A stretch of DNA of 48,525 nucleotides from Nonomuraea pusilla (GCF_900109355.1 NZ_FOBF01000036.1:1-48525); one strand, 5' to 3'. Counted from the first letter of the stretch, positions 34,487 to 43,362 are shown. Numbers and translations: made by a program. Notes: generated by a model not told the origin, from the letters alone.

Positions 34487-35056
34487 TCACGCGTAGCAGG
34501 ACCACTCGCCGTCCTCCTTGCGGGCCTCCACATCAGGGAGCTGGTGCGCCAGCTGGCAGGCGAGCTGCATGTCGATCTTCACCCGGCACGTCCAGGCGTT
34601 CCCCACGAGCTTCGCGGTGACGGCGGAGGCGGAATGATACTTCCACCCGCAGTAACCCTGCAGGTCACTGATCCCGCCGAGCGGCTGGCGGCCGGGGGCG
34701 TAGCAGGTGGCGCTGTACGCGCTGGGAGAGCTGAACTCGTAGGTGAGACCGCTTCTCTGGTACTGCCACTCGCAGGCGTCCTTCAGGTCCAGCGGGGAAG
34801 AGCAGGTCTCCTGCTCCAGCGTTCCGTACTTGTAGAAGGTGCAGAACGCGGACACGTCCACCCCGCCGACGCGCTCCGGGGTGTGGGCGAGCTTGAATCC
34901 CCAGAAGATGCCGCCCCCGAAGAGAGAAAGCGCGAGAACGAGCACGAGCGAGGTGCGCACCCATTTCGGGCTCTCCTTGATGCCCTTCACGAGCTGACCC
35001 AGGAAATCTCGGACGCTCTTGACTATTTCCAGGATCTCGGTGAACACAGCGGGCAC
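34487..35056 (-). CDS. Membrane-anchored protein with repeated D-x4-C-x3-Y modules
   Basis: A 189-residue protein with an amphipathic N terminus (VFTEILEIVKSVRDFLGQLV), one helix at about 35-54 (SLVLVLALSLFGGGIFWGF), and an outside Cys-rich domain. Four variants of one motif occur: VDVSAFCTFYKY, LDLKDACEWQYQ, SDLQGYCGWKYH and IDMQLACQLAHQ, with further Cys in TCSSP, TCYAP, TCRV and SCYA. This recurrent D-L-x3-C-x-W-x-Y module with a trailing WxC is one I recall from many secreted actinobacterial proteins, always without known function. Disulfides within each module are likely. It stands alone, divergent from the HEAT-repeat gene. Confidence 0.7.
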   Translation of the reverse strand: MPAVFTEILEIVKSVRDFLGQLVKGIKESPKWVRTSLVLVLALSLFGGGIFWGFKLAHTPERVGGVDVSAFCTFYKYGTLEQETCSSPLDLKDACEWQYQRSGLTYEFSSPSAYSATCYAPGRQPLGGISDLQGYCGWKYHSASAVTAKLVGNAWTCRVKIDMQLACQLAHQLPDVEARKEDGEWSCYA

Positions 35057-35274
35057 CTCGGTCTGTGGACTACGCCTTCACTGGGCCCCCCGATGACACA
35101 GAACGGCGGACCGGCTCGCCAAGAGGGCGGTGGCGCCGCTGCTCTGCCACTCAGGCATACACCCCACCAACCGAATCGTCCAGACGGCGAACCTGACCGG
35201 TTGTCATTCACCAAGACCAAGCCCCGTCCGGCGCGGACCCTCCCGGGTGCGTTCGTCTGACAAGATGTCGGCTC

Positions 35275-37458
35275 ATGGCAGTCGACGCGGACCTGTTCGC
35301 CGGTCTGGACGAGATCCGCTGGGCCCGCATGCGCCACGCCTACGGGTCCGCCGCCGACGTCCCGGGTCTGCTGCGCGGCTTGATCGACCCCGACCCCGCC
35401 GTCCGCGAGAGCGCGCTCGACGGCATGTACGCCGCCGTGCACCATCAGGGCGACGTCTATCCGTGCACCGTCGCGGCGATCCCGTACCTGCTGCGCGTCG
35501 CCGAGCGCCCGGACCTGCCCGGCCGTCCCGAGGTCGTGCGCCTGCTGGCCGGCATCGGTTCCGCCGAGGATCCCACGGCGCTGTCCGGGCAGTACCGGAA
35601 GGCCAACGAGGCGGTCGCGGCCGCGTACCCGCTGTGGGAACGGCTGCTGGAGGACGCGGACCCGCGCGTGCGTGAGGCGGTGGCCGGCGTGCTGCCCGCC
35701 TGCGCGCGCCAGAGGCGCGCGGCGCTCGCATGCCTGACCGGCCGCCTGGCGGGCGAGGACGACGAGGCCGCGCGCGGCGCGATCGTGCGTACGGTCGGCA
35801 CGCTGGCCCGGCGCGAGGACGCCGACGACCCCGCGCCGCGCGACTGGCTGGCGCGGCTCGTCACGACGGAGTCCGACCCGCGACTTCGGCTGGTGGCGCT
35901 GACCGAGCTGACCTCGCTGCCCGGCGCGCCGGACGTGCCGCCGGTGGCGGACGTCGACGACGCGCTGGAGATGCTGGCGGCCGCCTACGAGCCGGCCACG
36001 GCCGCCACCGCGCCTGCCGGTTGTGAGACGGACACCCTCGCCGTGCCCGCTGGTTTCGAGACCGGCACCCTCGCCGTGCCCGCTGGTTTCGAGACCGGCA
36101 CCCTCGCCGTGCCCGCTGGTTTCGAGACCGGCACCCTCGTCGGCGCCGTCCGCCGGTTACGCGAACAGGACGAAGCAGGGCGGCGCTCGCCGGGAACCGC
36201 CGCGCTCGTGCGCGGCCTGAGCGCGTCCTTCGGCGATCGGGTGAACGAGCGGACACGCCTGCTGACGGGCCTGCTGCGATCGCCTGACCCGGAGCGTCGC
36301 CTGGACGCCTTGACGCCCGCGGGCGCCCTGGTCGACGGCTGGCGCGGCGACCACGGCGACCTGATCGGCCTGGTCGGCGAGCGGGTCCGCGACGGGCATC
36401 CGCTCACGCGCTCGCGGGCCGCCGGCGTCCTGGAGCACCTGGGCGATCTGGCCGCTCCCGCCGCGGACGCCCTGGCGTCGGCACTGGAGGCGACGACGGG
36501 GCGCGCTCTGCCGCACACCGAGGCGGACGGCGGGCACCTGCCGTGGGTGATCGAGCGGTCTCACGAACCGCCGACCGTCTCTCCCGCGCTGCGGGCGCTC
36601 AGCGGCACGGGCGACGCACGCGCGCTGCCGATGCTGGCCTGGGCGCTCGACCGTGAGCCGATGCCGTACGACGCCGCCTCGTGCGTGATCCGGTTCGGGC
36701 CGCGGGCCGCGCCGCTGCTGCCGCTGCTGCTCCGCCGCCTGCCCGGCCTGCCCGCCGGCGACCAGCGCCGCGACGGCGTGATCCACGTGCTCGCCGCCAT
36801 CGGCCCGGCCGCCGCCCCGGCCCTGCCTGACCTGCTCGGCGGACCCATGACCCCGCCCGTGCCGGTGGCGCTCGCGGCGATCGGGTCAGGCGCGGGGGAC
36901 TGCCTGCCCGTCCTCCGCCGGGTCGCCGCCGCGCAGGACCGCCGGCTGGCGGTGCCGGCCGCGCGAGCGCTGTGGCAGCTCGCCAGGGACGCCGACGCGG
37001 CGCTCACGGTCGCCGGCCGGTGTCTCGACGACGACAGCGAGTACGCCTGGCGCGAGGCCGCCGACGTACTGGCCTGGCTGGGGCAGGCCACCGGGCCCCA
37101 GATCGCGCGGCTGCGCCGCCTGGCGCGCCGCAAGGACCGGTACGGCTGGCTGTCGCTGTCGGCCGCCCACGCGCTGTGGCGGATCACCGGCGACCCCGAT
37201 GCCGTGCTGCCGGTGCTGGAACGGGTGTGGACGACGAACGTCCACGCCCGGCGCAAGGTCGCGTCGCTCTGGGCCGAGCTCGGCCCGGCCGCGGCGGACT
37301 CGTACCGGCTGCTGACCGCCGAACTGGGCAGGGTGCGCCGCCACAACGCCGGCGAGGACGGGTACAGCACGGCGCAGGTCACCGACGACGAGGACCTGCT
37401 CGCCCGATGCCGCGCGGCGCTGAACGCGATCGGCGGGCGCGACGCCGTGGCGGGCTGA
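35275..37458 (+). CDS. HEAT-repeat protein with an internal 11-residue repeat
   Basis: A 727-residue soluble protein composed largely of HEAT-like helical repeats. Clear examples are LIDPDPAVRESALDGMYAAV, LLEDADPRVREAVAGVLPAC, RSPDPERRLDALTPAGALVD and VAAAQDRRLAVPAARALWQL. Residues about 256-288 are three perfect copies of an 11-residue unit (AVPAGFETGTL) preceded by one diverged copy, forming a likely linker between two HEAT blocks. No signal peptide or enzymatic motif is present. It probably acts as a protein-protein scaffold; the partner is unknown. The ATG at 35275 begins MAVDADLFAGLDEIRWARM, the usual type of N terminus for these proteins. Confidence 0.85.
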   Translation: MAVDADLFAGLDEIRWARMRHAYGSAADVPGLLRGLIDPDPAVRESALDGMYAAVHHQGDVYPCTVAAIPYLLRVAERPDLPGRPEVVRLLAGIGSAEDPTALSGQYRKANEAVAAAYPLWERLLEDADPRVREAVAGVLPACARQRRAALACLTGRLAGEDDEAARGAIVRTVGTLARREDADDPAPRDWLARLVTTESDPRLRLVALTELTSLPGAPDVPPVADVDDALEMLAAAYEPATAATAPAGCETDTLAVPAGFETGTLAVPAGFETGTLAVPAGFETGTLVGAVRRLREQDEAGRRSPGTAALVRGLSASFGDRVNERTRLLTGLLRSPDPERRLDALTPAGALVDGWRGDHGDLIGLVGERVRDGHPLTRSRAAGVLEHLGDLAAPAADALASALEATTGRALPHTEADGGHLPWVIERSHEPPTVSPALRALSGTGDARALPMLAWALDREPMPYDAASCVIRFGPRAAPLLPLLLRRLPGLPAGDQRRDGVIHVLAAIGPAAAPALPDLLGGPMTPPVPVALAAIGSGAGDCLPVLRRVAAAQDRRLAVPAARALWQLARDADAALTVAGRCLDDDSEYAWREAADVLAWLGQATGPQIARLRRLARRKDRYGWLSLSAAHALWRITGDPDAVLPVLERVWTTNVHARRKVASLWAELGPAAADSYRLLTAELGRVRRHNAGEDGYSTAQVTDDEDLLARCRAALNAIGGRDAVAG
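36040..36138 (+). repeat. Three perfect 33-bp tandem repeats in the HEAT gene
   Basis: Units 36040-36072, 36073-36105 and 36106-36138 are identical; the 30 bases before them are a diverged copy (ending GAGACGGACACCCTC). Each encodes AVPAGFETGTL. Complete identity indicates a recent expansion. Confidence 0.95.
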
Positions 37459-37494
37459 ATCCGTCATGAAAAGAACTTGCACCCTGAATGTCGC

Positions 37495-37511
37495 GCAGAA
37501 AGACTTTCTGC
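37495..37511. promoter_or_regulatory. Perfect inverted repeat abutting the ABC ATPase start
   Basis: GCAGAAAG (37495-37502) and CTTTCTGC (37504-37511) are perfect arms around one A. The repeat ends at the base before the ATG at 37512 and occupies the place where a ribosome binding site would be, so it may be an operator or a translation-blocking hairpin. Confidence 0.5.
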
Positions 37512-38450
37512 ATGATCCGGGTCGAGGGGTTGACCAAAGTGTTCCGCCGGCCGCGGACCTTCTCCGGCCCTTTCGGCGCGTTACGCACGCTGGTCACGCG
37601 CCAGTACGAGGAGAGGACCGCCGTCGACGACCTGAGTTTCGAGATCGGTGAGGGCGAGGTCATCGGTTATCTCGGGCCGAACGGCGCCGGAAAGTCCACC
37701 ACCATCAAAATCCTCACCGGAATTCTCACGCCGACGAGCGGCACCGTGGAGGTCAACGGCCTGGTTCCCTGGAGCGACCGCTCCGCCAACGCGCGCAATG
37801 TCGGCGTGGTCTTCGGTCAGCGCAGCCAACTGTGGTGGGACCTGCCGCTGATCGAGTCGTTACGACTGGTCGGCTCCCTCTACGACGTTCCCGCCGCGCG
37901 CTTCGAGACGTCCCTGAGGAAACTGCGTGACCTGCTCGGGCTCGACGACTTCCTCGACACACCGGTACGCCAGCTCAGCCTCGGGCAGCGAATGCGCGGC
38001 GACCTGGCCGCCGCCGTGCTGTACGAACCACCGCTCCTCTACCTCGACGAGCCCACGGTCGGGCTGGACGTGCTGGCCAAGGAGGCCGTGCGCGAGTTCA
38101 TCGTCGAGACCAACCGCGCCGGCCGCACCACCGTCATCCTGACGACGCACGACCTGGCCGACGTCGAAGCCCTCTGCAAGCGGATCATCCTCATCGACCG
38201 TGGCAAGGTCATCTTCGACGGAGCGATCGACGCCCTGGTGGACAAGCCCCGGCGGCTGGTGGTCACGCTGGAGTCCCAGCCCGAGGACGTGCGCGGGGTG
38301 CGCCGCGACGCCGACGGGCGCTACGTCTTCGACATCCACGGCGACCTGCCGGGCATGATCGCCTCGATCGCCGCCGAACACCCCATCCGGGACCTGTCGA
38401 TCGAGGAACCCGACCTGGAGAGCGTGATCAAAGGGATCTACACCCGGTGA
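37512..38450 (+). CDS. ABC-2 exporter ATP-binding protein
   Basis: A 312-residue ATPase. Walker A is GPNGAGKST (residues 55-63), the signature is LSLGQRMRGDLA, Walker B is LLYLDEPTVGLD, and the switch His is in LTTHDLADVEALC. A C-terminal extension of about 80 residues follows, as in DrrA-type subunits of ABC-2 exporters. The insert RRPRTFSGPFGALRTLVTRQ before the first strand is typical of the COG4586 group that pairs with two ABC-2 permeases, exactly as here. The ATG at 37512 starts the usual MIRVEGLTKVF; an ATG at 37488 would add eight residues, and neither has a clear ribosome binding site. Its stop overlaps the next start (GTGA). The exported compound is unknown. Confidence 0.9.
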   Translation: MIRVEGLTKVFRRPRTFSGPFGALRTLVTRQYEERTAVDDLSFEIGEGEVIGYLGPNGAGKSTTIKILTGILTPTSGTVEVNGLVPWSDRSANARNVGVVFGQRSQLWWDLPLIESLRLVGSLYDVPAARFETSLRKLRDLLGLDDFLDTPVRQLSLGQRMRGDLAAAVLYEPPLLYLDEPTVGLDVLAKEAVREFIVETNRAGRTTVILTTHDLADVEALCKRIILIDRGKVIFDGAIDALVDKPRRLVVTLESQPEDVRGVRRDADGRYVFDIHGDLPGMIASIAAEHPIRDLSIEEPDLESVIKGIYTR

Positions 38451-39202
38451 CGCGCATCGGCTTCCGCCTCGCCCTGGCCTACCGCGGCGACATCATCATG
38501 ACCTGCGTGTCGCTGGTCGCCCAGGTGTTCCTGCTGCGCATGATCTGGACCTCGGTGTACGGTTCGCGCCCCGCCGCGGCCGGCCTCACGCTGGACGCGC
38601 TGCTGGCCTACCTCACCCTGGCCAACCTCCAGTCGTTCGCCACCCAGACCCTTGTCTCCCGCACCATCCACCATCGCATCCGCACCGGCACGGTCTTCTT
38701 CGACCTGGCCAGGCCGGTCGGCTACCTGAGGCAGATGGCCGCCTTCCAGGTCGGGAACACCCTGGGCGGGCTGCTGCTGCTCGCACCGGTCGTCCCGGTG
38801 GTGCTGCTGGTCGGCTCGATCACCGTGCCGGTCAACGGCCCCGGCTATGTGATCACCCTGGTGCTCGGGTACGTGATCGCCGTGCAGCTGGCGCTGCTGA
38901 TCAGCCTGATCGGCTTCTGGCTGATGGAGACCGGGGCGATCCACCTGCTCTACCGGCTCGTCAGCCAGTTCTTCGCCGGGACGATGGTGCCGCTCGCCTT
39001 CTTCCCCGGGTTCCTGGGCGCGCTGGCCGAGATCCTGCCCTTCCAGTACACGGGCTACGTGCCCGCGGCGGTCTACGTCGGGCACATCTCCGATGTCTCG
39101 GGGCCTGTGACGGTCGAGCTCGCCTGGATCGCGGGGCTGTGGTGCCTGCTCGCGCTGACGTGGTCGCGGGCCTGTCGGAGGGTCGTGATCCAGGGTGGCT
39201 GA
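38447..39202 (+). CDS. ABC-2 exporter permease 1 (COG4587-like)
   Basis: A 251-residue membrane protein with about six helices, for example MTCVSLVAQVFLLRMIW, LLLLAPVVPVVLLVGSI and VITLVLGYVIAVQLALLISL. It has the conserved ending of helix five and PLAFFPGFLGALAEILPFQY seen in ABC-2-type permeases of this exporter group. The GTG start overlaps the ATPase stop, and its own stop overlaps the next gene by eight bases, so the three genes are translationally coupled. It would form the channel as a heterodimer with permease 2. Confidence 0.88.
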   Translation: MTRIGFRLALAYRGDIIMTCVSLVAQVFLLRMIWTSVYGSRPAAAGLTLDALLAYLTLANLQSFATQTLVSRTIHHRIRTGTVFFDLARPVGYLRQMAAFQVGNTLGGLLLLAPVVPVVLLVGSITVPVNGPGYVITLVLGYVIAVQLALLISLIGFWLMETGAIHLLYRLVSQFFAGTMVPLAFFPGFLGALAEILPFQYTGYVPAAVYVGHISDVSGPVTVELAWIAGLWCLLALTWSRACRRVVIQGG

Positions 39203-39992
39203 GATCCTGCGCTCCCTGCGCCTGTACTTCCTGCTCCAGCGCGCCTCCGCCCGCGGCGCCATGCAGTACCGCCTGAACACCGTCATCGGCGTCATCAGCG
39301 GCGCCATCTGGCAGGGCACCGGGTTCGCCTTCGTCTGGGTGGTGATGCACACCTTCCCCTCGCTCGCGGGCTGGGGGCTGGCGGAGATCGCCTTCCTGTA
39401 CGGCCTGCGCCTGACGGCTCACGCCCTGGCGATGATCCCCCTGATGAGCGTGAACGACGTCCAGTGGATCGTACGCAACGGCGAGTTCGACCGGTTCCTG
39501 CTGCGTCCGCTGAACCCCCTCGTCCAGCTCATGGGCAACAGGATGGGCATCGCCCAGTTCGGCGACCTGCTGGCGGGCGTGGCGCTGCTCGCCGTCGCCG
39601 GCCGGAACGCGCAGGTCCAGTGGGACGTCTGGCTGGTCGCCTTCTGCGCCGCCGCGATCGTCGGGGGCGCCCTCATCGAGGCGGCCTTCTTCCTCGCGCT
39701 CTGCTCGCTGTCGCTGCGCATGGTCGACACCTTCGCCTTGCGGGTCTTCATCGACGACGTCTTCAGCAAGTTCGGCTCGTACCCGATGAAGATCTTCGGC
39801 GGCACGGTGGAGTGGCTGCTCACCTTCGTGCTGCCGGTCGCCTTCGTGGCGTACGTGCCTTCGAGCGTCGTGCTGGGCAAGCTCGACAGCCCCTGGGCGC
39901 CGGCCGCGCCGCTGCTGGGCGTGGCCCTGATCTCACTGGCCTACCTCGTCTGGCGCCGCCAACTCGCCCACTACCAGAGCGTCGGCCACTGA
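39195..39992 (+). CDS. ABC-2 exporter permease 2 (COG3694-like)
   Basis: A 265-residue membrane protein with about six helices. NGEFDRFLLRPLNPLVQLMG is the hallmark loop of the COG3694 permease family, followed by GALIEAAFFLALCSLSLRMV, and the KFGSYPMKIFGGTVEWLLTF then VLPVAFVAYVPSSVVLGK block is highly characteristic. The GTG start lies inside the end of permease 1. It completes the ATPase/permease/permease triad. A perfect hairpin 64 bases after its stop ends the operon. Confidence 0.9.
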   Translation: MAEILRSLRLYFLLQRASARGAMQYRLNTVIGVISGAIWQGTGFAFVWVVMHTFPSLAGWGLAEIAFLYGLRLTAHALAMIPLMSVNDVQWIVRNGEFDRFLLRPLNPLVQLMGNRMGIAQFGDLLAGVALLAVAGRNAQVQWDVWLVAFCAAAIVGGALIEAAFFLALCSLSLRMVDTFALRVFIDDVFSKFGSYPMKIFGGTVEWLLTFVLPVAFVAYVPSSVVLGKLDSPWAPAAPLLGVALISLAYLVWRRQLAHYQSVGH

Positions 39993-40056
39993 CCCCGTGC
40001 CCTTCACCGACGACCGCGCGGGCCGGCGGGCTGACCGCCGCCGCACCGCGTCAGAA

Positions 40057-40100
40057 CTCGAGATCCCCCGGGGCCTTGGCCGGACCCGGGGGATCTCGAG
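40057..40100. terminator. Perfect 16-bp terminator hairpin
   Basis: CTCGAGATCCCCCGGG (40057-40072) and CCCGGGGGATCTCGAG (40085-40100) form a perfect stem with a 12-base loop. It separates the ABC-2 operon from the convergent gene on the other strand and can serve both. Confidence 0.85.
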
Positions 40101-40145
40101 GAGTGGACCACCGCCGTCCCAACGGCTCAGCCTGTTCGGACGGTT

Positions 40146-40691
40146 CTACGAGTGTCCAAGCATGTGATCCTCGTCGAAGCCGAGCTGCTCCTCCATGCCG
40201 AGAGCAACGGCGGCGTGCCATCGAACTGCTGACGGCCAGGCTGCCGTGGTCATCATCCGCAATCTGTCCCTCGCCTCGTCCGTGTCCAGTTCACTGAGCG
40301 AGAGAATCACTTTCTGGCAGAGCCAGAACGCCGGCGCGTCGTGCTCGCGTGAGCGTTCCGCGAGCCGGAACATGCTGTTCGCCGCGGCCTCCTCCCTGAT
40401 CTCCCCGAGAATGTCTATGAGGTCCTCGTAGTTGAGCCCCTCGACATCTGAGTCCACGAGTTCGACGACGACGCCGCCGAGGCCGGCCACCTTGAGTGCG
40501 GCGGCGAGATTCGCGAACCTTTCGACACGACGCCAGTTGCGCTGCGCCGCTGATTCTCTTATCCATCCCACCACGACATTCGAGACGGCTGGATATCTTT
40601 TCGAGATCTCCTGGGCACGCTCCGGCGAGATGTAGCCGTCTATCAGTGCGTCGACCCGGTCGATGGCACTGTCTCCTGCGCCGGGATTCAC
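40146..40691 (-). CDS. Orphan hypothetical protein, 181 residues
   Basis: A soluble acidic protein of 181 residues from a GTG start. It looks mostly helical: ALIDGYISPERAQEISKRYP, AQRNWRRVERFANLAAALKV, and CQKVILSLSELDTDEARDRL, ending EEQLGFDEDHMLGHS. There is no signal peptide, membrane helix or motif I recognise. The base composition is visibly less GC-rich than the neighbours on both sides, and the 410 bases upstream are gene-free, suggesting acquired DNA. The helical, acidic character would suit an immunity-type or HEAT-like protein, but nothing in the sequence proves that. No strong ribosome binding site is seen. Confidence 0.6.
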   Translation of the reverse strand: MNPGAGDSAIDRVDALIDGYISPERAQEISKRYPAVSNVVVGWIRESAAQRNWRRVERFANLAAALKVAGLGGVVVELVDSDVEGLNYEDLIDILGEIREEAAANSMFRLAERSREHDAPAFWLCQKVILSLSELDTDEARDRLRMMTTAAWPSAVRWHAAVALGMEEQLGFDEDHMLGHS

Positions 40692-41101
40692 GGCCGATCA
40701 TCCACTCTCGTGAAGTCACTGATCGTCAGGCGAGGGTCCGTCATTCAACCGGTGTAAGCGTCCGGCCTTTCTGGATGACTGCCTGAGATGGGATCGCCCT
40801 CCCCGAAGCGCGACCGCCATTCCGGCACATCGACGGATCGCTTTTGTTCCCAACCGGCCGCCCGCAGCACGCCCTCCACTCGCTCACTGAACTTCATCCG
40901 GCCACGCTAGCAGCAAGGCGGCCGATCGATCATGGAGTCCATGCTGGGCGCGATCATCGGCGAATTTCCGGCAGTCAATTGTGCTCGGCCGTGCAGGAGT
41001 CGGTTGCAGGTCCACCGGCTTCCCGCTCGCGTATTGCCGTACCGCAGGCAGCCGCTTTCTGTAGGTGGAGGGGGTGTGAGCGACCGATCGCTGTGTCGAC
41101 G
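40692..41101. other. Intergenic region without a supported gene
   Basis: About 410 bases with no open frame of coding character. The sequence is less GC-rich than the surroundings, with patches such as GAATTTCCGGCAGTCAATTG. I see no RNA gene, IS end or hairpin of note. It may be eroded coding DNA or a promoter region for the gene on the minus strand at 40146-40691. Confidence 0.5.
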
Positions 41102-41872
41102 TCAGGAGGAGCGGCGGCGCTGGACGGGGTCGGGTTCGGCGGTGGCGCGGGCGGAGGCCGCCGCGCGGCGCAGCATCGTCACGCCCACGGCGACCAACCA
41201 CAGCTGCACGATCATGGAGCCGAGGACGCCGTACAACAGCGCGCCGGGGAACAGGGGCGGCGACAGGAACAGGCCCGTCGCGGCGAGCAGGGTCGCGGCG
41301 CCGACGACGGTCCCGGCCCAGCCGAGCCAGGCAGGGTAGCCGTCCAGGGCCGTCGCGACTCCGAGAAGCAGCAGTGGCACGCCGTACAGCAGCGCCATCG
41401 CGGCCAGGGAGGGGCCGTGCGTCGTCATCGCCACCGCGTGCGCGGCACGCACCAGTTCGGCCCGCTCGCCGGGAGCGGCGTGCGCGGCCGCCTCGGCCAG
41501 CTCGGGCAGGGCCAGGCCCTCGCTGGTGCTGTCGACGCTGAACACGGCGAGTCCGACGGCGTGGCTCGCGAGCCCCGCCCGGCCCAGCAGCCGGGCCGTG
41601 GGGTGGGCGAGCGACCTGATCAGCGAGATCAGTCCGGCCATCGCGATCAACGCGGCGAACACGGCGATCAGGTGCACCGCGGCGTAGGTCGGTCGTGACG
41701 CGACGAAGTCCAGTGCGGCACGGGGGTCGGCGGCGGGAGTGTCGCCGTGCAGGAGACGGGCCGTGGTGAAGACGACGGCGCCGAGGACGGCGCACACACC
41801 GCCGATCTTCAGGTCGCGGGCGGTTTCCGATGGCTGACCGGCCGAGAGTCCGGCCGTGTGAGGCAGCGTCAT
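41102..41872 (-). CDS. Hypothetical polytopic membrane protein
   Basis: A 256-residue protein with about six helices, including IGGVCAVLGAVVFTTARLL, AAVHLIAVFAALIAMAGLIS, SLAAMALLYGVPLLLLGVAT and ALLYGVLGSMIVQLWLVAVG. A long acidic loop (EGLALPELAEAAAHAAPGER) separates helices three and four. The ATG at 41872 follows GGGAGA by eight bases. It resembles DUF4386-type membrane proteins in size and layout, but I cannot confirm the family. It lies 53 bases after the stop of the membrane-hydrolase gene on the same strand and is probably cotranscribed with it. Confidence 0.75.
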   Translation of the reverse strand: MTLPHTAGLSAGQPSETARDLKIGGVCAVLGAVVFTTARLLHGDTPAADPRAALDFVASRPTYAAVHLIAVFAALIAMAGLISLIRSLAHPTARLLGRAGLASHAVGLAVFSVDSTSEGLALPELAEAAAHAAPGERAELVRAAHAVAMTTHGPSLAAMALLYGVPLLLLGVATALDGYPAWLGWAGTVVGAATLLAATGLFLSPPLFPGALLYGVLGSMIVQLWLVAVGVTMLRRAAASARATAEPDPVQRRRSS

Positions 41873-41925
41873 GATGGGGTCTCCCAGGTGGATGCGCGTG
41901 ATCGATGTGGTCGGGCTCGGGCCGC

Positions 41926-43362
41926 TCAGCCCAGTGCGTTGACGAAGAAGGCGGTCACCGTGTCGGTGAGTTGCCGGGGGGACGGTGTCTGACCGGGGGT
42001 GTCGAGCGTGTGCCCGGTGCCGTGGACCTCGATCAGGGTGGCGGGCACGCCGGCTGCGCGCAGGCGCGCGACGAGGCCGAAGGAGTGGCGGGGGAAGACG
42101 TCCTCGTCGCGGTCGCCGTGGAGCACGAGGAACGGCGGGGCGCCGGCGCTGACGTACGTGTCGGGGCTCATGGCGCGGCGGGTCCCGGCGGAGTCGCCGA
42201 CGCCGATCGCCAGGCACAAGCGGATGAACGGCGGGGCGTCGTCGAAGTCGTTCAGGTCGGCGGGGCCGAACATGTCCACCACGGCCTGGACGGCGCTGGA
42301 CTCGTCGAGGTACTGACCGGCGTCGAACCCCGCTCCCGGCCCCGCGAGTCCGAGCAGGGACGCGAGCTGCCCTCCGCCGCTACTGCCCCAGGCTCCGATC
42401 CTGCCGGCGTCGATGCCCAGGGCGACGGCATGGGCGCGCAGGAAACGGACGGCGCATTTGGCGTCCTGGATCGACGCGGGCCATGGAGCTCCGGGCGGCA
42501 TCCGGTAGTCGATCGAGGCGACCACGAATCCGCGGGCGTTCAACCGGTGTCGTAGCGGGGTGAACAGGGCGCCCTCGTGATTGGCGAGTGCCGCGCCGAG
42601 CCCGGTGGTCTTGCGGTCGCCGAGGATGGTCCCGCCACCGTGGACGTACAGCGCCACCGGCATCGGCCGGCCGGTCCGCGCCGCCGTGGAGGGCATGTAG
42701 AGGTCCATGGCCAGGGGCACCCCGTCGGGGCGGCAGTACTCCACCGTGCTGCGCCGCCCGGCGGGCAGGTTCGAGGGCTTCGCCGCGTCGGCGGGAAGCC
42801 CGGCGCCGGCCAGTCCGTCGCCGGCCGCGGCGACTCCCAGGAAGCTGCCCAGCAGGACGACCAGCGTCAGCGGCGCGATCGCGACGGCGGCCATCGCCCT
42901 CCGCGCGCGCCGCCGGGGGCGCCGCCGGAGCACCGCCGCCCCGGCGAGACCGGCCGCCGCGATGCCCTCCAGCGCGGCGCAGACGTAGTCGGTGAACCCG
43001 ATCACGGAGTTTCCCGGCATCCACGGATCCGGCCCGGGAAGGACCCCGGCAAGCCGGGTCAGCGCCCAGAAGGTGACCACGACCAGCGCGGCCGTCGCGG
43101 CGAGCAGCAACCGGCGCGGCGCCGGCCGCGCCAGCGCAGCGGCGCCGGTGCCCAGTTGCGTCGCTCCGAGTGCGAGGAACAGCAGCCCGTACGGCCAGGA
43201 CATGCGCCACACCGCGGCGAGCGGAGCCAGACAGATCGCAGCGCCTCCCGCGGCCGCCCACAGCGCGGTGATCAGCAGCGGCCCTCTCCTCACGGCGGTG
43301 GGCTCAGCGCTCCGCGTCGGGCCGGGGAACGCCCCGGTGGTGCACAGTGCGGCATCAGACAT
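41926..43362 (-). CDS. Membrane-anchored alpha/beta hydrolase (esterase/BD-FAE-like)
   Basis: A 478-residue protein with about five N-terminal helices (roughly residues 26-190) and a C-terminal alpha/beta hydrolase domain that should face outside. The oxyanion motif HGGG starts at His241, the nucleophile is Ser328 in GSSGGG, the acid is the Asp of LHGDRDEDVF, and the His is in VHGTGHTLD. VASIDYRMPPGAPWPASIQD then AKCAVRFLRAHAVALGIDAG is typical of carboxylesterase/lipase-like (HSL or BD-FAE) enzymes. The helical part resembles a small integral domain of unknown role. It lies downstream of a response regulator on the same strand with 96 bases between, and could be under that system's control. 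Confidence 0.85.
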   Translation of the reverse strand: MSDAALCTTGAFPGPTRSAEPTAVRRGPLLITALWAAAGGAAICLAPLAAVWRMSWPYGLLFLALGATQLGTGAAALARPAPRRLLLAATAALVVVTFWALTRLAGVLPGPDPWMPGNSVIGFTDYVCAALEGIAAAGLAGAAVLRRRPRRRARRAMAAVAIAPLTLVVLLGSFLGVAAAGDGLAGAGLPADAAKPSNLPAGRRSTVEYCRPDGVPLAMDLYMPSTAARTGRPMPVALYVHGGGTILGDRKTTGLGAALANHEGALFTPLRHRLNARGFVVASIDYRMPPGAPWPASIQDAKCAVRFLRAHAVALGIDAGRIGAWGSSGGGQLASLLGLAGPGAGFDAGQYLDESSAVQAVVDMFGPADLNDFDDAPPFIRLCLAIGVGDSAGTRRAMSPDTYVSAGAPPFLVLHGDRDEDVFPRHSFGLVARLRAAGVPATLIEVHGTGHTLDTPGQTPSPRQLTDTVTAFFVNALG

